NCBI GenBank assembly: GCA_051294375.1
Contig: CM119263.1
Span: 19,594,304-19,658,303 of the forward strand
Reading direction: 5' to 3'
DNA length: 64,000 nucleotides
DNA from: Paraspadella gotoi
Lineage: Eukaryota; Chaetognatha
A program made the translations under genes and the position numbers. Positions within the stretch are counted from its first letter, which is position 1, and every line of letters begins with the position of its first letter. The notes under the pieces are model-generated. The model was not told the origin of the DNA. It was given only the letters and a program-made list of their open reading frames with translations, and did not search any database. Below are positions 13,707 to 24,586 of this stretch, piece by piece.

Positions 13707-13920
13707 TGTTAGGAGATCCCGCCCGGAGATTTTCATGAATCAGAACGGAGTCTTCGAAAATCGTGACGCGAGTCTTAATCCTCGACGCGTTTCGCAATTT
13801 CATTTTCAATGGGAATTTCACAAGAAAACATTAGGAATTATCCGTCCGATTTCCTTTTTCCTCACTTTCTTAATTTTTCTCATTGCCCCGTTCATTTTGA
13901 CTATTAATCACGGGTGTTGA
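13707..13920 (+). CDS. Weak candidate terminal exon with membrane segment
   Basis: A pyrimidine tract ending in tctcag (13701-13706) is followed by one base and 70 open codons ending in TGA. The last third encodes a hydrophobic stretch rich in Phe, Leu and Ile, including FFLTFLIFLIAPFIL, which would suit a single transmembrane segment. A perfect 7-bp hairpin follows the stop immediately (13921-13937). No homologue is recognised and no partner exon was found. T-rich DNA readily yields such hydrophobic frames by chance. Confidence 0.13.
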
Positions 13921-13937
13921 TCTACATTTTATGTAGA

Positions 13938-14555
13938 CTCATCTCGACTCATTTAACATAGTTTTGCTACCTTATTTCATTTTTTTCCCTTTTCTATTGA
14001 TTTTTATTTTTTCCCCCCACACATCTTTCATTATTTATTGCTTTTTCCAATTATTTATTTTTTTCCTTCCGTTCCTCCTTCCTTAATATAATTTTCCGAT
14101 GAGAAAAAAAAAAAGTACAAGTATAGAAAAAGTCAAACGTTTCTACTCATTAGGTTTTCTACTCGTTTTTACCCCTTAAGTCTTATTCTCGTTAAGTCCC
14201 AGACGCCAACCTTCCTCATCCCAAGAATCCATTCGCTTGCATTATCACTCTCCAACGCTGCCTCCTCCTCCTCCTCCTCCTCCTCCTCCTTCTCTTCGTC
14301 ACTCTCGTATGTCTTCCTCCTACGTCTTTTCTTTCCTCTCTTCCTCCGCCTCCTCCTCCTCATCATTTTTCTCCTCCTCCTCCTCCCCATTCTCTTCTTC
14401 CTCCTCCTCCTCCTTTTTCCTCGGCACCATGCTAACTTTCTAGTTCCATTTCCAGATTCCGTTTCTCAAATCTCTCTCTCGTTCTCTCGCGCCGACAATG
14501 AATTTTACTTTATCGCTCTCACCGTTTTTTTTCCCCGCTCTCTTGCCTAATCTCT
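13938..14555. other. T/C-rich spacer with (TCC)n
   Basis: The stretch contains T-rich sequence, a (TCC)n run at about 14262-14290 and further TCC/TTC blocks to 14412. The frames here are poly-Pro/Ser or poly-Arg/Glu translations of the repeat. No gene was seen. Confidence 0.7.
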
Positions 14556-14580
14556 NNNNNNNNNNNNNNNNNNNNNNNNN
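14556..14580. other. Assembly gap, 25 N
   Basis: There are exactly 25 unknown bases. It lies 121 bp before the first module of the tandem array, and shares its length with four other gaps in the window. Confidence 0.99.
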
Positions 14581-14608
14581 CTGACGATCGCACCCTAACA
14601 CTTTATCC

Positions 14609-14612
<4 letters not shown>

Positions 14613-14645
<33 letters not shown>

Positions 14646-14648
14646 CTC

Positions 14649-14691
<43 letters not shown>
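14613..14691. repeat. (CT)n microsatellite
   Basis: A dinucleotide tract with a few cctct interruptions, lying between the 25-N gap and the tandem array. Confidence 0.9.
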
Positions 14692-14695
<4 letters not shown>

Positions 14696-14700
14696 TTACG

Positions 14701-15386
14701 ACATAATTTTCAAGTTAAAACCACATTTTTCTCCACTAACCTATATTCTTTCTGACGTCGAACAACGAAAACTAAATTTATAGTAATCTTGAACGGATTA
14801 TAAAAAATATTAAAAGCAAAGGCTATATGTCAGCTCTAGAGACATTTTTTTACGTTTAAAAATTATCACAAAATTTTAACGACGACGAATAACAAAGATA
14901 CAAAAGTTATAACGACGGTATAACGTCGCTATCTTTTACTAATCAACTATAAAAAAATCCTGGTTTTTTTGGACGAGTCTCGGAAGTTTTTCCATTTTGC
15001 ATGAATGAATAAATGAAAGAAAAAATAAGCCTGGAAGCCTAAGAAACATAAGATGAGTTGCAGTAGCTATATGGGTTGAAAATAACGAAAGCGACCAACT
15101 AGTTTGAAAAACGAATTCACGAGAAGAAAATAAAAGTTATTTAAAAAAAAGTTCAAAAAGATAAAATTAATTTTTCTCAAAAAAATCCTTACCTTTGGCT
15201 TTATAACGCTGACGCATCGCACCTTCCAAACAATTACGAAAAAAATTTTCAAATTATTTTCGTAATTCTTTACGTCTTCCTTTTTTGACTCCCACTTTCT
15301 TTTCTCTCTTTTCTTTTCCTTTTTTTATTTTCTTTTTGTGTTTTCTTTTTCCTTTCTTTTCTTTCTAATTTTCTTTTTTTATTTCT

Positions 15387-15426
<40 letters not shown>

Positions 15427-16165
15427 TTCTTCGTTCTTTCTTTTTACTTTCTTTACTTTCTTTCTTTCTTCTATTCTTTCTTTTTCTCCAAGCATTTTTA
15501 TTTACTTATCTTTATTTCAGTATGGCTGCACTTACGCCTCTTTGCTCCCGTCTCCTTTTTTCTTTCTTGTTGCGGTCTTTTTTTTTTTGGCGGTCCCATA
15601 CCCAGTTGAATTATCCCTTTTGAGCGTCAATGGGCATCTGTGCAGGAAAAAGAAAATGGCGACAGATAGAAAGCGCGTTTGTGAGCACTTGATATAGAAA
15701 GAGAGAGATGGAGAGAGATGAGGGAGAAGAGAGAGAATATTGAGAAAAAATAGAACAAGAAAAGAAAGAAAGAGACAGAATTGGAAGATAGCAATCGCTT
15801 TGTGAGACTGATATAGAAAGAAAAAGAGAGCAGAGAGAGAGACGAGAAAGAGAGTATTGATGATATGGCAAAGGCTGAGTGTGATCGGAGTGAGAGAAGA
15901 AGGAGAATCGTGTAAGATGGATTTTTCCCCTCAAGGACTGAAGAATGTGTATCATAAATCGAGCTCGACATACGAGATAACCTTATGTCGAATCATAAAT
16001 CATAGAGAAGATGGTATGAGAAGAAGAGGAGAGAGAAAAAAGAGATAATGCGAAGTAGAGAGTGAGGAGGGGAGATATCTAGACGACTATATGGAGTTGA
16101 GTGTGATTATAAGTGTCTCCGTAGACTAAGGAGAGAAGTTTGTGAGTCAGTCTCTTTCTTTTGTA
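14701..16165. repeat. Tandem array copy 1 (modules A-B-C-D-E-F)
   Basis: This is the only complete copy. Module A (14702-14870) begins ataattttcaagttaaaacc. Module B (14871-15300) carries acgacga and gaatgaataaatgaaag. Module C (15300-15490) is (CTTT)-rich. Module D (15489-15588) includes ctttgctcccgtctcc. Module E (15589-15856) includes cagttgaattatccc and two internal sub-repeats around cgctttgtgag. Module F (15857-16165) ends in tcagtctctttcttttgta. Frames inside are translations of low-complexity sequence and are not called as genes. Confidence 0.85.
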
Positions 16166-16672
16166 CAAAGATTTTAACGACGACGATAACAAAGAATACA
16201 AAGTTATAACGACTTATAACGTCGCTATCTTTTCATAATCAACTATAAAAAAAATCCTGTTTTTTTTGGACGAGTCTCGGAAGTTTTCCATTTTGCATGA
16301 ATGAATAAATGAAAGAAAAAAAGCCTGAAGCCTAGAAACATAAGATGTTGCAGTAGTAATATGGTGAAAATAAACGAAAGCGAAACTAGTTTGAAAAACG
16401 AATCACGAGAAGAAAATAAAATTATTTAAAAAAAGTTCAAAAAAGATAAAATAATTTTTCTTCAAAAAATCCTTACCTTTGGCTTTGAACGTGACGCATC
16501 TGCACCTCCAACAATTACGAAAAAAATTTTCAAATTATTTTCGAATTCTTTACGTCTTTGCCTTTTTGTGACTCCCACTTTCTTTTCTTCTCTTTTCTTT
16601 TTCCTTTTTTTTATTTTCTTTTTTTGCTTTTCTTTTTCCTTTCTTTTCTTTCTAATTTTCTTCTTTTTTATT

Positions 16673-16765
<93 letters not shown>

Positions 16766-16880
16766 TATTCTTTTTTTTCCTCCAAGCTTTTTATTTCTAT
16801 CTTTTATTTTCAGTATGGCTGACTTTCCGCCTCTTTGCTCCCGTCTCCTTTTTTCTTTCTTGTTGCGGTCTTTTTTTTTT
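16166..16880. repeat. Tandem array copy 2 (modules B-C-D only)
   Basis: Sequence matching module B restarts directly after module F. It runs through a longer (CTTT)n module C, with pure repeats at about 16676-16763, and module D, then jumps to module A. Differences from copy 1 are mostly single-base insertions and deletions, many in homopolymers. Confidence 0.85.
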
Positions 16881-18041
16881 TAATTTTCAAGTTAAAACCA
16901 CATTTTCTCCACTAACCTATATTCTTTCTGACGTCGCAAAACGAAAATATTTTAGTAATCTTGACGGATTAGTAAAAAATACTTAAGAAGCAAAGGCTAA
17001 CTATGTTCAGCTCTAGGACATTTTTTACGTTTAAAATTATCACAAAATTTTAACGACGACGATAACAAAGAATACAAAAGTTTCATAACGACTGTATAAC
17101 GTCGCTATCTTTTATAATCAACTATAAAAAATCCTGGTTTTTTTTGGACGAGTCTCGGAAGTTTTTCCATCTTTGCATGAATGAATAAATGAAAGAAAAA
17201 AAGCCTGAAGCCTAGAAACATAAGATTGATTGCAGTAGTATATGGGGTGAAAATAACGAAAGCGACCAACTAGTTTGAAAAACGAAATTCACGAGAGAAA
17301 ATAAAATATTTTAAAAAAAGTTCAAAAAGCGATAAAATAATTTTCTTTCAAAAAAATCCTTACTTTGGCTTTAAACGCTGACGCATCGCACCTTCCAACA
17401 ATTACGAAAAAAATTTTTCAAATTATTTTCGTAATTCTTTACGTCTTCCTTTTTGACTCCCACTTTCTTTTCTCTCTTTTCTTTTCCTTTTTTTATTTTC
17501 TTGTGTTTCTTTTTCCTTTCTTTTCTTCCTCTAATTTTCTTCTTTTTTTATTTCTCTTTCTTTCTTTTTCTTTCTTTCTTTCTTTCTTTCTTTCTTTTTC
17601 TTCGTTCTTTTTCTTTCTTTTTCTTTTCTTTCTTTTCTTCTATTCTTTTTTTTCTCCAAGCATTTTTATTTCATTAATCTTGTATTTCAGTAGTGGCTGA
17701 CTTTCGCCTCTTTGCTCCCGTCTCCTTTTTTTCTTTCTTGTTGCGGTCTTTTTTTTTTTTGGCGGTTCCCATACCAGTTTGAATTATCCCTCTTTGAGCG
17801 TCAATGGGATCTGTGCAGGAAAAAGAAAAATGGGACAGATAGAAAGCGCTTTGTGAGCACTTGATATAGAAAAGAGAGAGAGTGAAGAGGAGAGAGGGAG
17901 AGAGAGAGAATATTGTAGAAAAAAAGTAGAAACAAGAAAGAAAGAAAAGACAGAATTGGAGATAGCAATCGCTTTGTGAGACTGTATAGAAAGAAAAGAG
18001 AGCAGAGAGCAAGAGAGACGAGAAAGTTTTGATTCGAGAGG
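16881..18041. repeat. Tandem array copy 3 (modules A-B-C-D-E)
   Basis: It repeats A (16881-17040), B (17041-17465), C (17465-17660), D (17656-17760) and E (17759-18030), with scattered indels relative to copy 1, and runs into a 25-N gap. Module F is absent. Confidence 0.85.
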
Positions 18042-18066
18042 NNNNNNNNNNNNNNNNNNNNNNNNN
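18042..18066. other. Assembly gap, 25 N
   Basis: Exactly 25 N, interrupting the tandem array between two partial copies of module E. Confidence 0.99.
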
Positions 18067-18646
18067 TGGCGGTTCCCATACCCAGTTGAATTATCCCTCT
18101 TGAGCTGTCAATGGGCATCTGTGCAGGAAAAGAAAAATGCGACAGATAGAAAGCGCTTTGTGAGCACTTGATATAGAAAGAGAGAGATTGAGAGAGATGA
18201 GGAGCAGAGAGAGAGAATAATTGAGAAAAAATATAAGAAACAAGAAAGAAAAAGAACAGAATTGGAGATAGCAATCGCTTGTGTGAGACTGTATAGAAAG
18301 AAAAGAGAGAGAGAGCAGACAGACGAGAAAGAGAGTATTGATGATATGGCAAAGGCTGAGTGTGATCGGAGTGAGAGAAGAAGGAGAATCGTGTAAGATG
18401 GATTTTTCCCCTCAAGGACTGAAGAATGTGTATCATAAATCGAGCTCGACATACGAGATAACCTTATGTCGAATCATAAATCATAGAGAAGATGGTATGA
18501 GAAGAAGAGGAGAGAGAAAAAAGAGATAATGCGAAGTAGAGAGTGAGGAGGGGAGATATCTAGACGACTATATGGAGTTGAGTGTGATTATAAGTGTCTC
18601 CGTAGACTAAGGAGAGAAGTTTGTGAGTCAGTCTCTTTCTTTTGTA
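18067..18646. repeat. Tandem array copy 4 (modules E-F)
   Basis: Module E restarts at tggcggttcccatac. Module F (18338-18646) appears base-for-base identical to copy 1 at 15857-16165, whereas the E modules differ by indels. The pair of 63-codon frames in the two F copies is identical for this reason and is not evidence of a gene. Confidence 0.85.
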
Positions 18647-18760
18647 AAGGGTGGAAAGAGTGAGAGAGAAAATATATTAATTTTCCCCTCAAAAAACTTG
18701 TCTCAATAAATCCAAGATCGACAACGAGAAACCTATTTTCGGAAAATCATAAATCTGAGG
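18647..18760. repeat. Diverged extra copy of module F
   Basis: Immediately after copy 4, blocks such as ttttcccctcaa, aataaatc, cgacaacgagaaacct and aatcataaatc occur in the same order as in module F, with substitutions between them. This looks like an older tandem duplicate. Unlike the indel-only copies, it diverges in the way real sequence does. Confidence 0.55.
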
Positions 18761-19237
18761 AGGAGGAGGAGGAGGAGGAGAAGAAGAAGAAGGAGAAGGA
18801 GGAGGAGGGAGAAGGGTGACTAAAAGGATGTGAGGAGTGTCGGCAAAGAGGACAGGTTGTGAAGATACATTTTGAGAGAAGAGTTGTACGGGATAAGGAA
18901 ATTGAGAGGTGACCAAGGACAGACTGGGTTGTGTCAGGAAGAAGAAGAAGAAGAAATTTAAGAGAAGCGTTAAAATGGAGAATAAAAGGAGAGTAGTATT
19001 TCGTTGACGATAGGTAGGAAATGTGGAAAAGGCTCGAAGAGATAAGTAATAGAGGATGAGATCAGAGAAAAGAGGAGGAAGATGAAAAGGAGTGGGCGGC
19101 GAAGGAAAGCGATTCGGCTCAGGATAAAAGGAAAGCCTGAGTTTCGGAGAATATTTTGAGTTGAGCGCATGAATAATTGCGAGGTCGCATGGAATTTCGT
19201 TCGCAGCTGATGCAACCAGTTATGGCTCTTGTAGTAC
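18761..19237. other. Purine-rich spacer
   Basis: It opens with a (GAG)n/(GAA)n block at 18757-18812 and continues as purine-rich unique sequence. Minus-strand frames of 75-106 codons are open but unrecognised. Confidence 0.6.
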
Positions 19238-19251
19238 AGATTCCAAATATT
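19238..19251. repeat. 14-bp direct repeat, copy 1
   Basis: The sequence cagattccaaatat occurs here and again 219 bp further on. The two copies flank the ribozyme-like motif. Confidence 0.8.
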
Positions 19252-19317
19252 TGTTTGAGAGAAGAAAATTTGTATTTCGTTTACAAACAAGGATATTTAA
19301 AAGAAACAAATAATAAC

Positions 19318-19352
19318 GGACATGTTTCGACTTGCTTGTAAGTCGTCATTAG
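19318..19352 (-). ncRNA. Hammerhead-ribozyme-like motif (degenerate, candidate)
   Basis: Read on the minus strand, the order is CTAATGA, then a perfect 6-bp stem (CGACTT, loop ACAAGC, AAGTCG), then AAAC and ATGTC. The canonical hammerhead core is CTGATGA, stem II, GAAA, a very short stem III and a cleavage site such as GTC. Small hammerheads of this plan with tiny stem III are known from Penelope-like elements and related retroelements. Here the core G5 is replaced by A, and stem II uses the base expected to be G12 unless its outer pair opens. No good stem I was found. If real it is probably inactive, a relic of a retroelement. Confidence 0.25.
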
Positions 19353-19456
19353 AGCGAATAAAAATGCTTGCTGGCAGAATCGCCGCCAGGTTTCATTCAC
19401 AAGAATCCCCAATGTTAGTGGAGCGGGGATATTCCATTCAGATTTAAGAGTTTCCA
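19353..19456. other. Sequence between ribozyme-like motif and second direct repeat
   Basis: This is normal-complexity sequence. The minus-strand frame at 19281-19511 (76 codons) spans it, but resembles no protein I know. It could belong to the same retroelement relic. Confidence 0.4.
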
Positions 19457-19470
19457 CAGATTCCAAATAT
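19457..19470. repeat. 14-bp direct repeat, copy 2
   Basis: A second occurrence of cagattccaaatat, in the same orientation as the copy at 19238. Confidence 0.8.
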
Positions 19471-20234
19471 AAATCATTACTTGAGTTTCGAATCAACGTT
19501 CGTATCGTCACTTCTCAAAATTTTGCGTAAAAACGTTTATCGTTAATTTCTTTCGTTATCTTTTTTCTTACCCTCACGGAAAAAGTAGTCGGCGGACGAG
19601 GTACAATTCTACTGGGAAAACAATTTTGGTCGAGTCGGTGACTGACGATTACTAGTGCGAGAAAAGTTAGTGATTCACCCATGGGTGATCGTTTGAGCAA
19701 ACGGGTGAAAGGGGCGGGGAAGATGAACGAGAAATTCGGTGGGAGAACAAGGCGATGGATGGGAGAACTAAGGGGCGAGAAGGCAGAAGAAAGGGTTGGG
19801 TTGGCGGATGTTGCAGAACAGAAAGCAACAGAGATGGAGAACGAAAATGTTAGGAGGATAACGAGGCTACAGAGGAAGATTACGTAGGGAGGAGAACGCC
19901 TTTTTCTTTTCTTGTGAGCCCCGACCAGGTGGGAGTCTTTAAAGGGTCAGAGGTCATCGCGGCGACGACGACGACGACGACGACAACGACGAAAACCGTT
20001 AAACAACGGAAATCGCGTCGTCGGTTGTTTTGACTCCAGCCGCTTTCTTTTCTCGTTTTAGATTTTTGAGTGGTTGGTGTCCCGTTTTCTTGGTTGCTCG
20101 ATTCTCATACACATATCTTATACGCTACCGTGATTACGATATGTTTTCTCATCTTTTCTTACTCAACAGTTTTCTCTTTGTTTTACAGAAAAGAAAAAAC
20201 CACAAAATATTCAACGCGATTGGACGAAAAAAAA
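19471..20234. other. Spacer with (GAC)n
   Basis: A (GAC)n array lies at 19963-19993 and a perfect palindrome cacccatgggtg at 19677-19688. A 68-codon plus-strand frame (19681-19887) starts within the palindrome but is unrecognised and ends without a splice donor. No gene was called. Confidence 0.6.
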
Positions 20235-20443
20235 NNNNNNNNNNNNNNNNNNNNNNNNNNNNNNNNNNNNNNNNNNNNNNNNNNNNNNNNNNNNNNNNNN
20301 NNNNNNNNNNNNNNNNNNNNNNNNNNNNNNNNNNNNNNNNNNNNNNNNNNNNNNNNNNNNNNNNNNNNNNNNNNNNNNNNNNNNNNNNNNNNNNNNNNNN
20401 NNNNNNNNNNNNNNNNNNNNNNNNNNNNNNNNNNNNNNNNNNN
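20235..20443. other. Assembly gap, 209 N
   Basis: A run of 209 unknown bases, flanked by A-rich sequence on both sides. Unlike the 25-N gaps, the length looks estimated. Confidence 0.99.
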
Positions 20444-21201
20444 AAGAAAAAACGCAGAGAGCATTTTTTTTTTCTTTTGTGTTTTTGGTTTTTTTTTGGT
20501 TAGAGAGAGAGAGAGAGATAGAGAGAGGGCGATTTCCCTCCCGCTTTCATCGGAGCTCATGGGGAAAAAACTGGGGTTTTGTTTTCGGCTCTGGGACATA
20601 ATTCTTTGTGAAAAACAGATAAATATTCCGAGTCGAGGAATCAGAAGTGAATGTGGGGAAAAAAAGTTCGTTCGTCCCGGATACGGTCGCGGTGGAAACC
20701 GTAGAAAGGGTGAAGTGATTGGGTGAGAGGCGGAGGGGCGGGTGAAGGTGAGTGAGATGTATTCACCAAAGATTTCTTCGCGGGCATCGATTCTTTTCTT
20801 TCTTTTTTCCTTCGGCCGCACTCGCGTCATCGACTGTTCTCTCCAGAGATCACGAATCGTTTCCCACCCCCGGGATTGTCAATGACTACGCCGGTTCCGA
20901 CTCGTGTAACAAGACGGCGAAGTCGCCGCGGTTACGATTGTCGCAAATATCCGGGCCGATCGGACTGAATTTTCGCTTTGCATTCAGTTGCGCGGGGAGA
21001 AAGAGAGAGAAAAAAGATTTTTTTTCCCTCTTTTTTTCCTTCAATTCTTTTTTTTTTTCGCCCGGCGAGAAAATTATTATATCCATTCTCTGCTATTGTG
21101 TCCTATTTTTCGTTCCGCTTTAATGCGAGGGAAAAAAAATTGTCTCTCCCTCCCTACTTCGCTCCTTCCTTCCTTCCTTCCTTCCTTCCTTCCTTCCTTC
21201 C
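20444..21201. other. Spacer between two gaps
   Basis: The stretch has a short GA tract (20502-20528), a CpG-rich patch at about 20830-20990 and a (CTTC)n run from about 21168 into the next gap. The 123-codon plus frame at 20752-21123 covers the CpG-rich patch but is unrecognised. Confidence 0.6.
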
Positions 21202-21487
21202 NNNNNNNNNNNNNNNNNNNNNNNNNNNNNNNNNNNNNNNNNNNNNNNNNNNNNNNNNNNNNNNNNNNNNNNNNNNNNNNNNNNNNNNNNNNNNNNNNNN
21301 NNNNNNNNNNNNNNNNNNNNNNNNNNNNNNNNNNNNNNNNNNNNNNNNNNNNNNNNNNNNNNNNNNNNNNNNNNNNNNNNNNNNNNNNNNNNNNNNNNNN
21401 NNNNNNNNNNNNNNNNNNNNNNNNNNNNNNNNNNNNNNNNNNNNNNNNNNNNNNNNNNNNNNNNNNNNNNNNNNNNNNNNNNNNNNN
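21202..21487. other. Assembly gap, 286 N
   Basis: A run of 286 unknown bases beginning inside a (CTTC)n tract, which probably caused the break. Confidence 0.99.
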
Positions 21488-22776
21488 CCCCCCGCCTCAC
21501 CCGGTCACTCCCCTCCATTTTTTTTGGTTCGAAAAATGTTGTTTTCGTCATTTTTGAGCGATAATTGGGTCGAACAAGGTTTCCCGCTCATAATTGCCCA
21601 TTGTTGTTTTTTTCTTCCTGCTTCTTATCCTTTTCAATATTAAAAAAGCTTTTGTCGCGAAGTTTTTTTTTTTTTCTACCCGACAATGCGTCGCAGGTTT
21701 GTAACGGCCTCTCGCAATTATATTTTTTTATCGAATTAATGATGTAAGACATTGCACAATCCTTTGAAAAAAAAAAAGGATACTATTAGTATTAAATTTT
21801 TGAATTGCGCGCGTTTTATGCTTGTATTAAGAAAAATTTTAAATGGAAAATATAGATTTTTAAATAAGAATTCCATTTGTGTTGTATTTAAAAAAAATCG
21901 GTTGAGCCACTCAAGGAGCACCCGAAATAAAATTGGTCAAAAACAAAACAAAAACTTAGGATACAGTTTAACCTTAATTTTCATGCATTCATGTATATAT
22001 TGAGAGTGAAGCACTGAATTGTTTGCCCCGGTTTTTTATTTCTAAAAATTTCCGCTTCAACTGGGCGCCATAGCAAAGTCTGAAAATTTTTTTTTTTTAA
22101 TTTCGTTTCAATTCTTCTTTTTTTGCGAATTTCCTAATAATTTTTGCAGAGATTATTCATTCGTTTTTTTCTTTTGGTATTAATTCTTTTTTCGATATAA
22201 CAAAAAGGATTCTCATCACTGTTTAATTCAATTGTTCACAATTCTTTTGAATTTCACCATTATTTTCCGTTTAGTTATCTTTCATATAGAAATTAATTAA
22301 TATCCTTCTTTTCTATCTATACCCCTCAACCTATTCTTCCCTTCTGTCTTTTTTCTCTCTATTTTTCATCAACTTACTTCATTCAGCCCGTTGTCCTTGT
22401 CTCCATTGCTTCACTTCTCTCCAATCTCTATACTTTCTGTTTTCCACCCTCTCTTCTCGGGTCTTTCTATCTATTTCTCTATCCTTAGCCTTCCCCTCTC
22501 CCATCTCCGCTCTCTCTCTCTCTCTCTCTCTCTTCTCTCAGTCTCTTCTCTCTCTCGAAACTTCTCATCTTCTCTCTCTGCTCGTCTCTCTCTCTCTCTC
22601 TCCTCTCCCTCGCGCTCCTCGGTCAACAACTTTCCCTTCTTTTCTTGGACGCTTCAGACGACGACGTTTATTTCCTTCTCACATTCGCTCAGCGTAAAAA
22701 CGGATTTTTGCAATTTCTTACCGCATAAAACATATTAGAGAGAATTAGAGGAGAAGAGAGAAGAGGAGAGAGAGAC

Positions 22777-22824
<48 letters not shown>

Positions 22825-23547
22825 CATAAAATTCACCCCACTGCTGAGAGAGTGATATCAGAAATAATTCGCCTTTTGTTGCGATGAAAGGAAACGTTGG
22901 CACAACATTGCTGAAAACGAGTGAATGAACAATCTTAGATTAAATCTTCTGGTTGTGACCAGGCGTCTGTATAATCTCAATATTTCAGAATATTTTACAA
23001 AGTGTGTTTGGAAGGTCAGGAGGTGGGATTGTGAGAAACTCACACAGGCAGTGAAGTCAGCGTGAGCGATGGGTAAGAAAGAAGTGAATCTGTCTGATGG
23101 ATTTGAACCTCGGGGTGAGTGACTCTAATTCGGGATTTCTGTCGCGAAGTTCTTCGATTCGTTTTTGAGAAATCTGCTTTCCTTCCTTCCTTCTTTCCTT
23201 CTTTCTTCTTTTTTTACATTTCTTCTTTTTTTCTCTCGCTTCGTTCAACCGAATTCTCATTCTTTCATTCATCTTCTCTTTTCTTTTACTTCTTTTTTTG
23301 GAATTCCTTTTTTACTTTTCTTTAATTCCACCTTTCTTACACCGGGTAGTTTTTAATGGTTTTTTGTTGTCTTCCCCTTTTCTTTCATAGGGATTCCCTT
23401 TTTCTTTTCTTCTTTATTTTCTGCGTGCGTCTCATTTCATGGCTTTCTACTCGTTTTCTTAGAATCTTTTGTTTTTTCCCTTTTCCCCCTTCATTTTTTT
23501 CCTCCCTTAACTCAGCCGCTTTTGTATTTGTTTTTCTTCCTCCACTC

Positions 23548-23582
<35 letters not shown>

Positions 23583-24307
23583 CTCATCTCTCTCTCTCTC
23601 TCTCTCTTTCAATTTTTATCTTCTATAGACCTTCGAGTGAGATAACGTAGTTTGCAGTTACCATTCTGGATATTTATAGTTTTAATATTTTGATTTTTGT
23701 TTTCATATATGTTTATGTTTTCGTTAGTTTTCCTTTTTTTCAACTTGTTTCCTTTCCTCCTTTTCATTACTTCTCCCCCTTTTCCTTTCCTCCATCGCCG
23801 GGGACTCATTTTCTTCGCGCCTCACTTAATCTCTTTCTCGTCGTTATCTTCTTTTTTTTGTCGTTTTGTCATCCTCCCTCTTGTCAGTTTGTCATCTTCC
23901 TTCTTGTCCTCGTGACGATCTTTTTGAGTCGTTTCATTGTCTTCAGCCTTTTCGTTTGCTGAAATATTTTCGGTATTTCATTTTTTGGTTATTGTTCTCG
24001 CTAGATTATCATTTCCTAAGAAATTGTTACACCCAAAAAAACAGTTATCCATTCAATGCTTCATTACTTTTAAGCAATAATCTTCGAAATAGTTATTTAA
24101 TAGGATATTTTTTGGGGACCAATATATTTTCCGCGCCTTCATCCATCTCTCACAAATTCAATCTATATAAAACTCTCTCCCATCTCTTTCCTCGTCGGCA
24201 TCCATGCTCGTTACCATGCCCTGCCTTTTCCGTTTTCTTCCCTCCATGTCAACCGCATGAGCGGACTCTCTAAAAATTCCGGCGTAAAGCGCAGCAGACT
24301 TTATCAT
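21488..24307. other. T/C-rich spacer
   Basis: The stretch is dominated by T-rich and CT-rich sequence: CT tracts at about 22510-22605 and 23549-23607, and an interrupted GA tract at about 22738-22821. All frames over 60 codons are rich in Phe, Ser and Leu or in Arg and Glu, as expected from the base composition. No gene or RNA was recognised. Confidence 0.65.
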
Positions 24308-24344
<37 letters not shown>

Positions 24345-24345
24345 T
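24308..24345. repeat. (GTC)n microsatellite
   Basis: About thirteen perfect cgt units, one of several CpG-containing trinucleotide arrays in the window. Confidence 0.95.
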
Positions 24346-24491
24346 AGACATTTGAAGAGGACGCTGCCTCACGCAGCCAAAGGAGCGACGGACGACGTAT
24401 TGAGCTTTTGTCTAGAAAATCTGTCAGCGATCGTTTATGAAAACGTTGCTATTGCCATGTCCACTTCTCTTCTTTTTTCTTTCATTTTTTC
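24346..24491. other. Short unique stretch between microsatellites
   Basis: A plus-strand frame opens at 24352 with about 45 codons of normal composition, then runs into the (CTTT)n translation. It is not recognised and is most likely chance. Confidence 0.4.

Positions 24492-24586
<95 letters not shown>
24492..24586. repeat. (CTTT)n microsatellite
   Basis: About 24 near-perfect tetranucleotide units. The flanking ORFs consist of its translation. Confidence 0.95.

Noticed and set aside
16558-16986. 142-codon Phe/Leu/Ser-rich frame resembling a multi-pass membrane protein
   Set aside because: It is a translation of (CTTT)n and T-rich module C, and the hydrophobicity is a by-product of composition.
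15857-18529. Identical 63-codon frames at 15857 and 18338 as a duplicated gene
   Set aside because: They are identical only because module F is duplicated. The frame has no start context or recognisable domain and ends in Arg/Lys-rich repeat.
14701-18646. CRISPR-like array of repeats and spacers
   Set aside because: Units are hundreds of bases long with no short direct repeats of constant length, and the DNA is clearly eukaryotic.
20070-20726. Long frames across the N gaps at 20235 and 21202
   Set aside because: Most of their length is unknown bases, so they have no evidential value.
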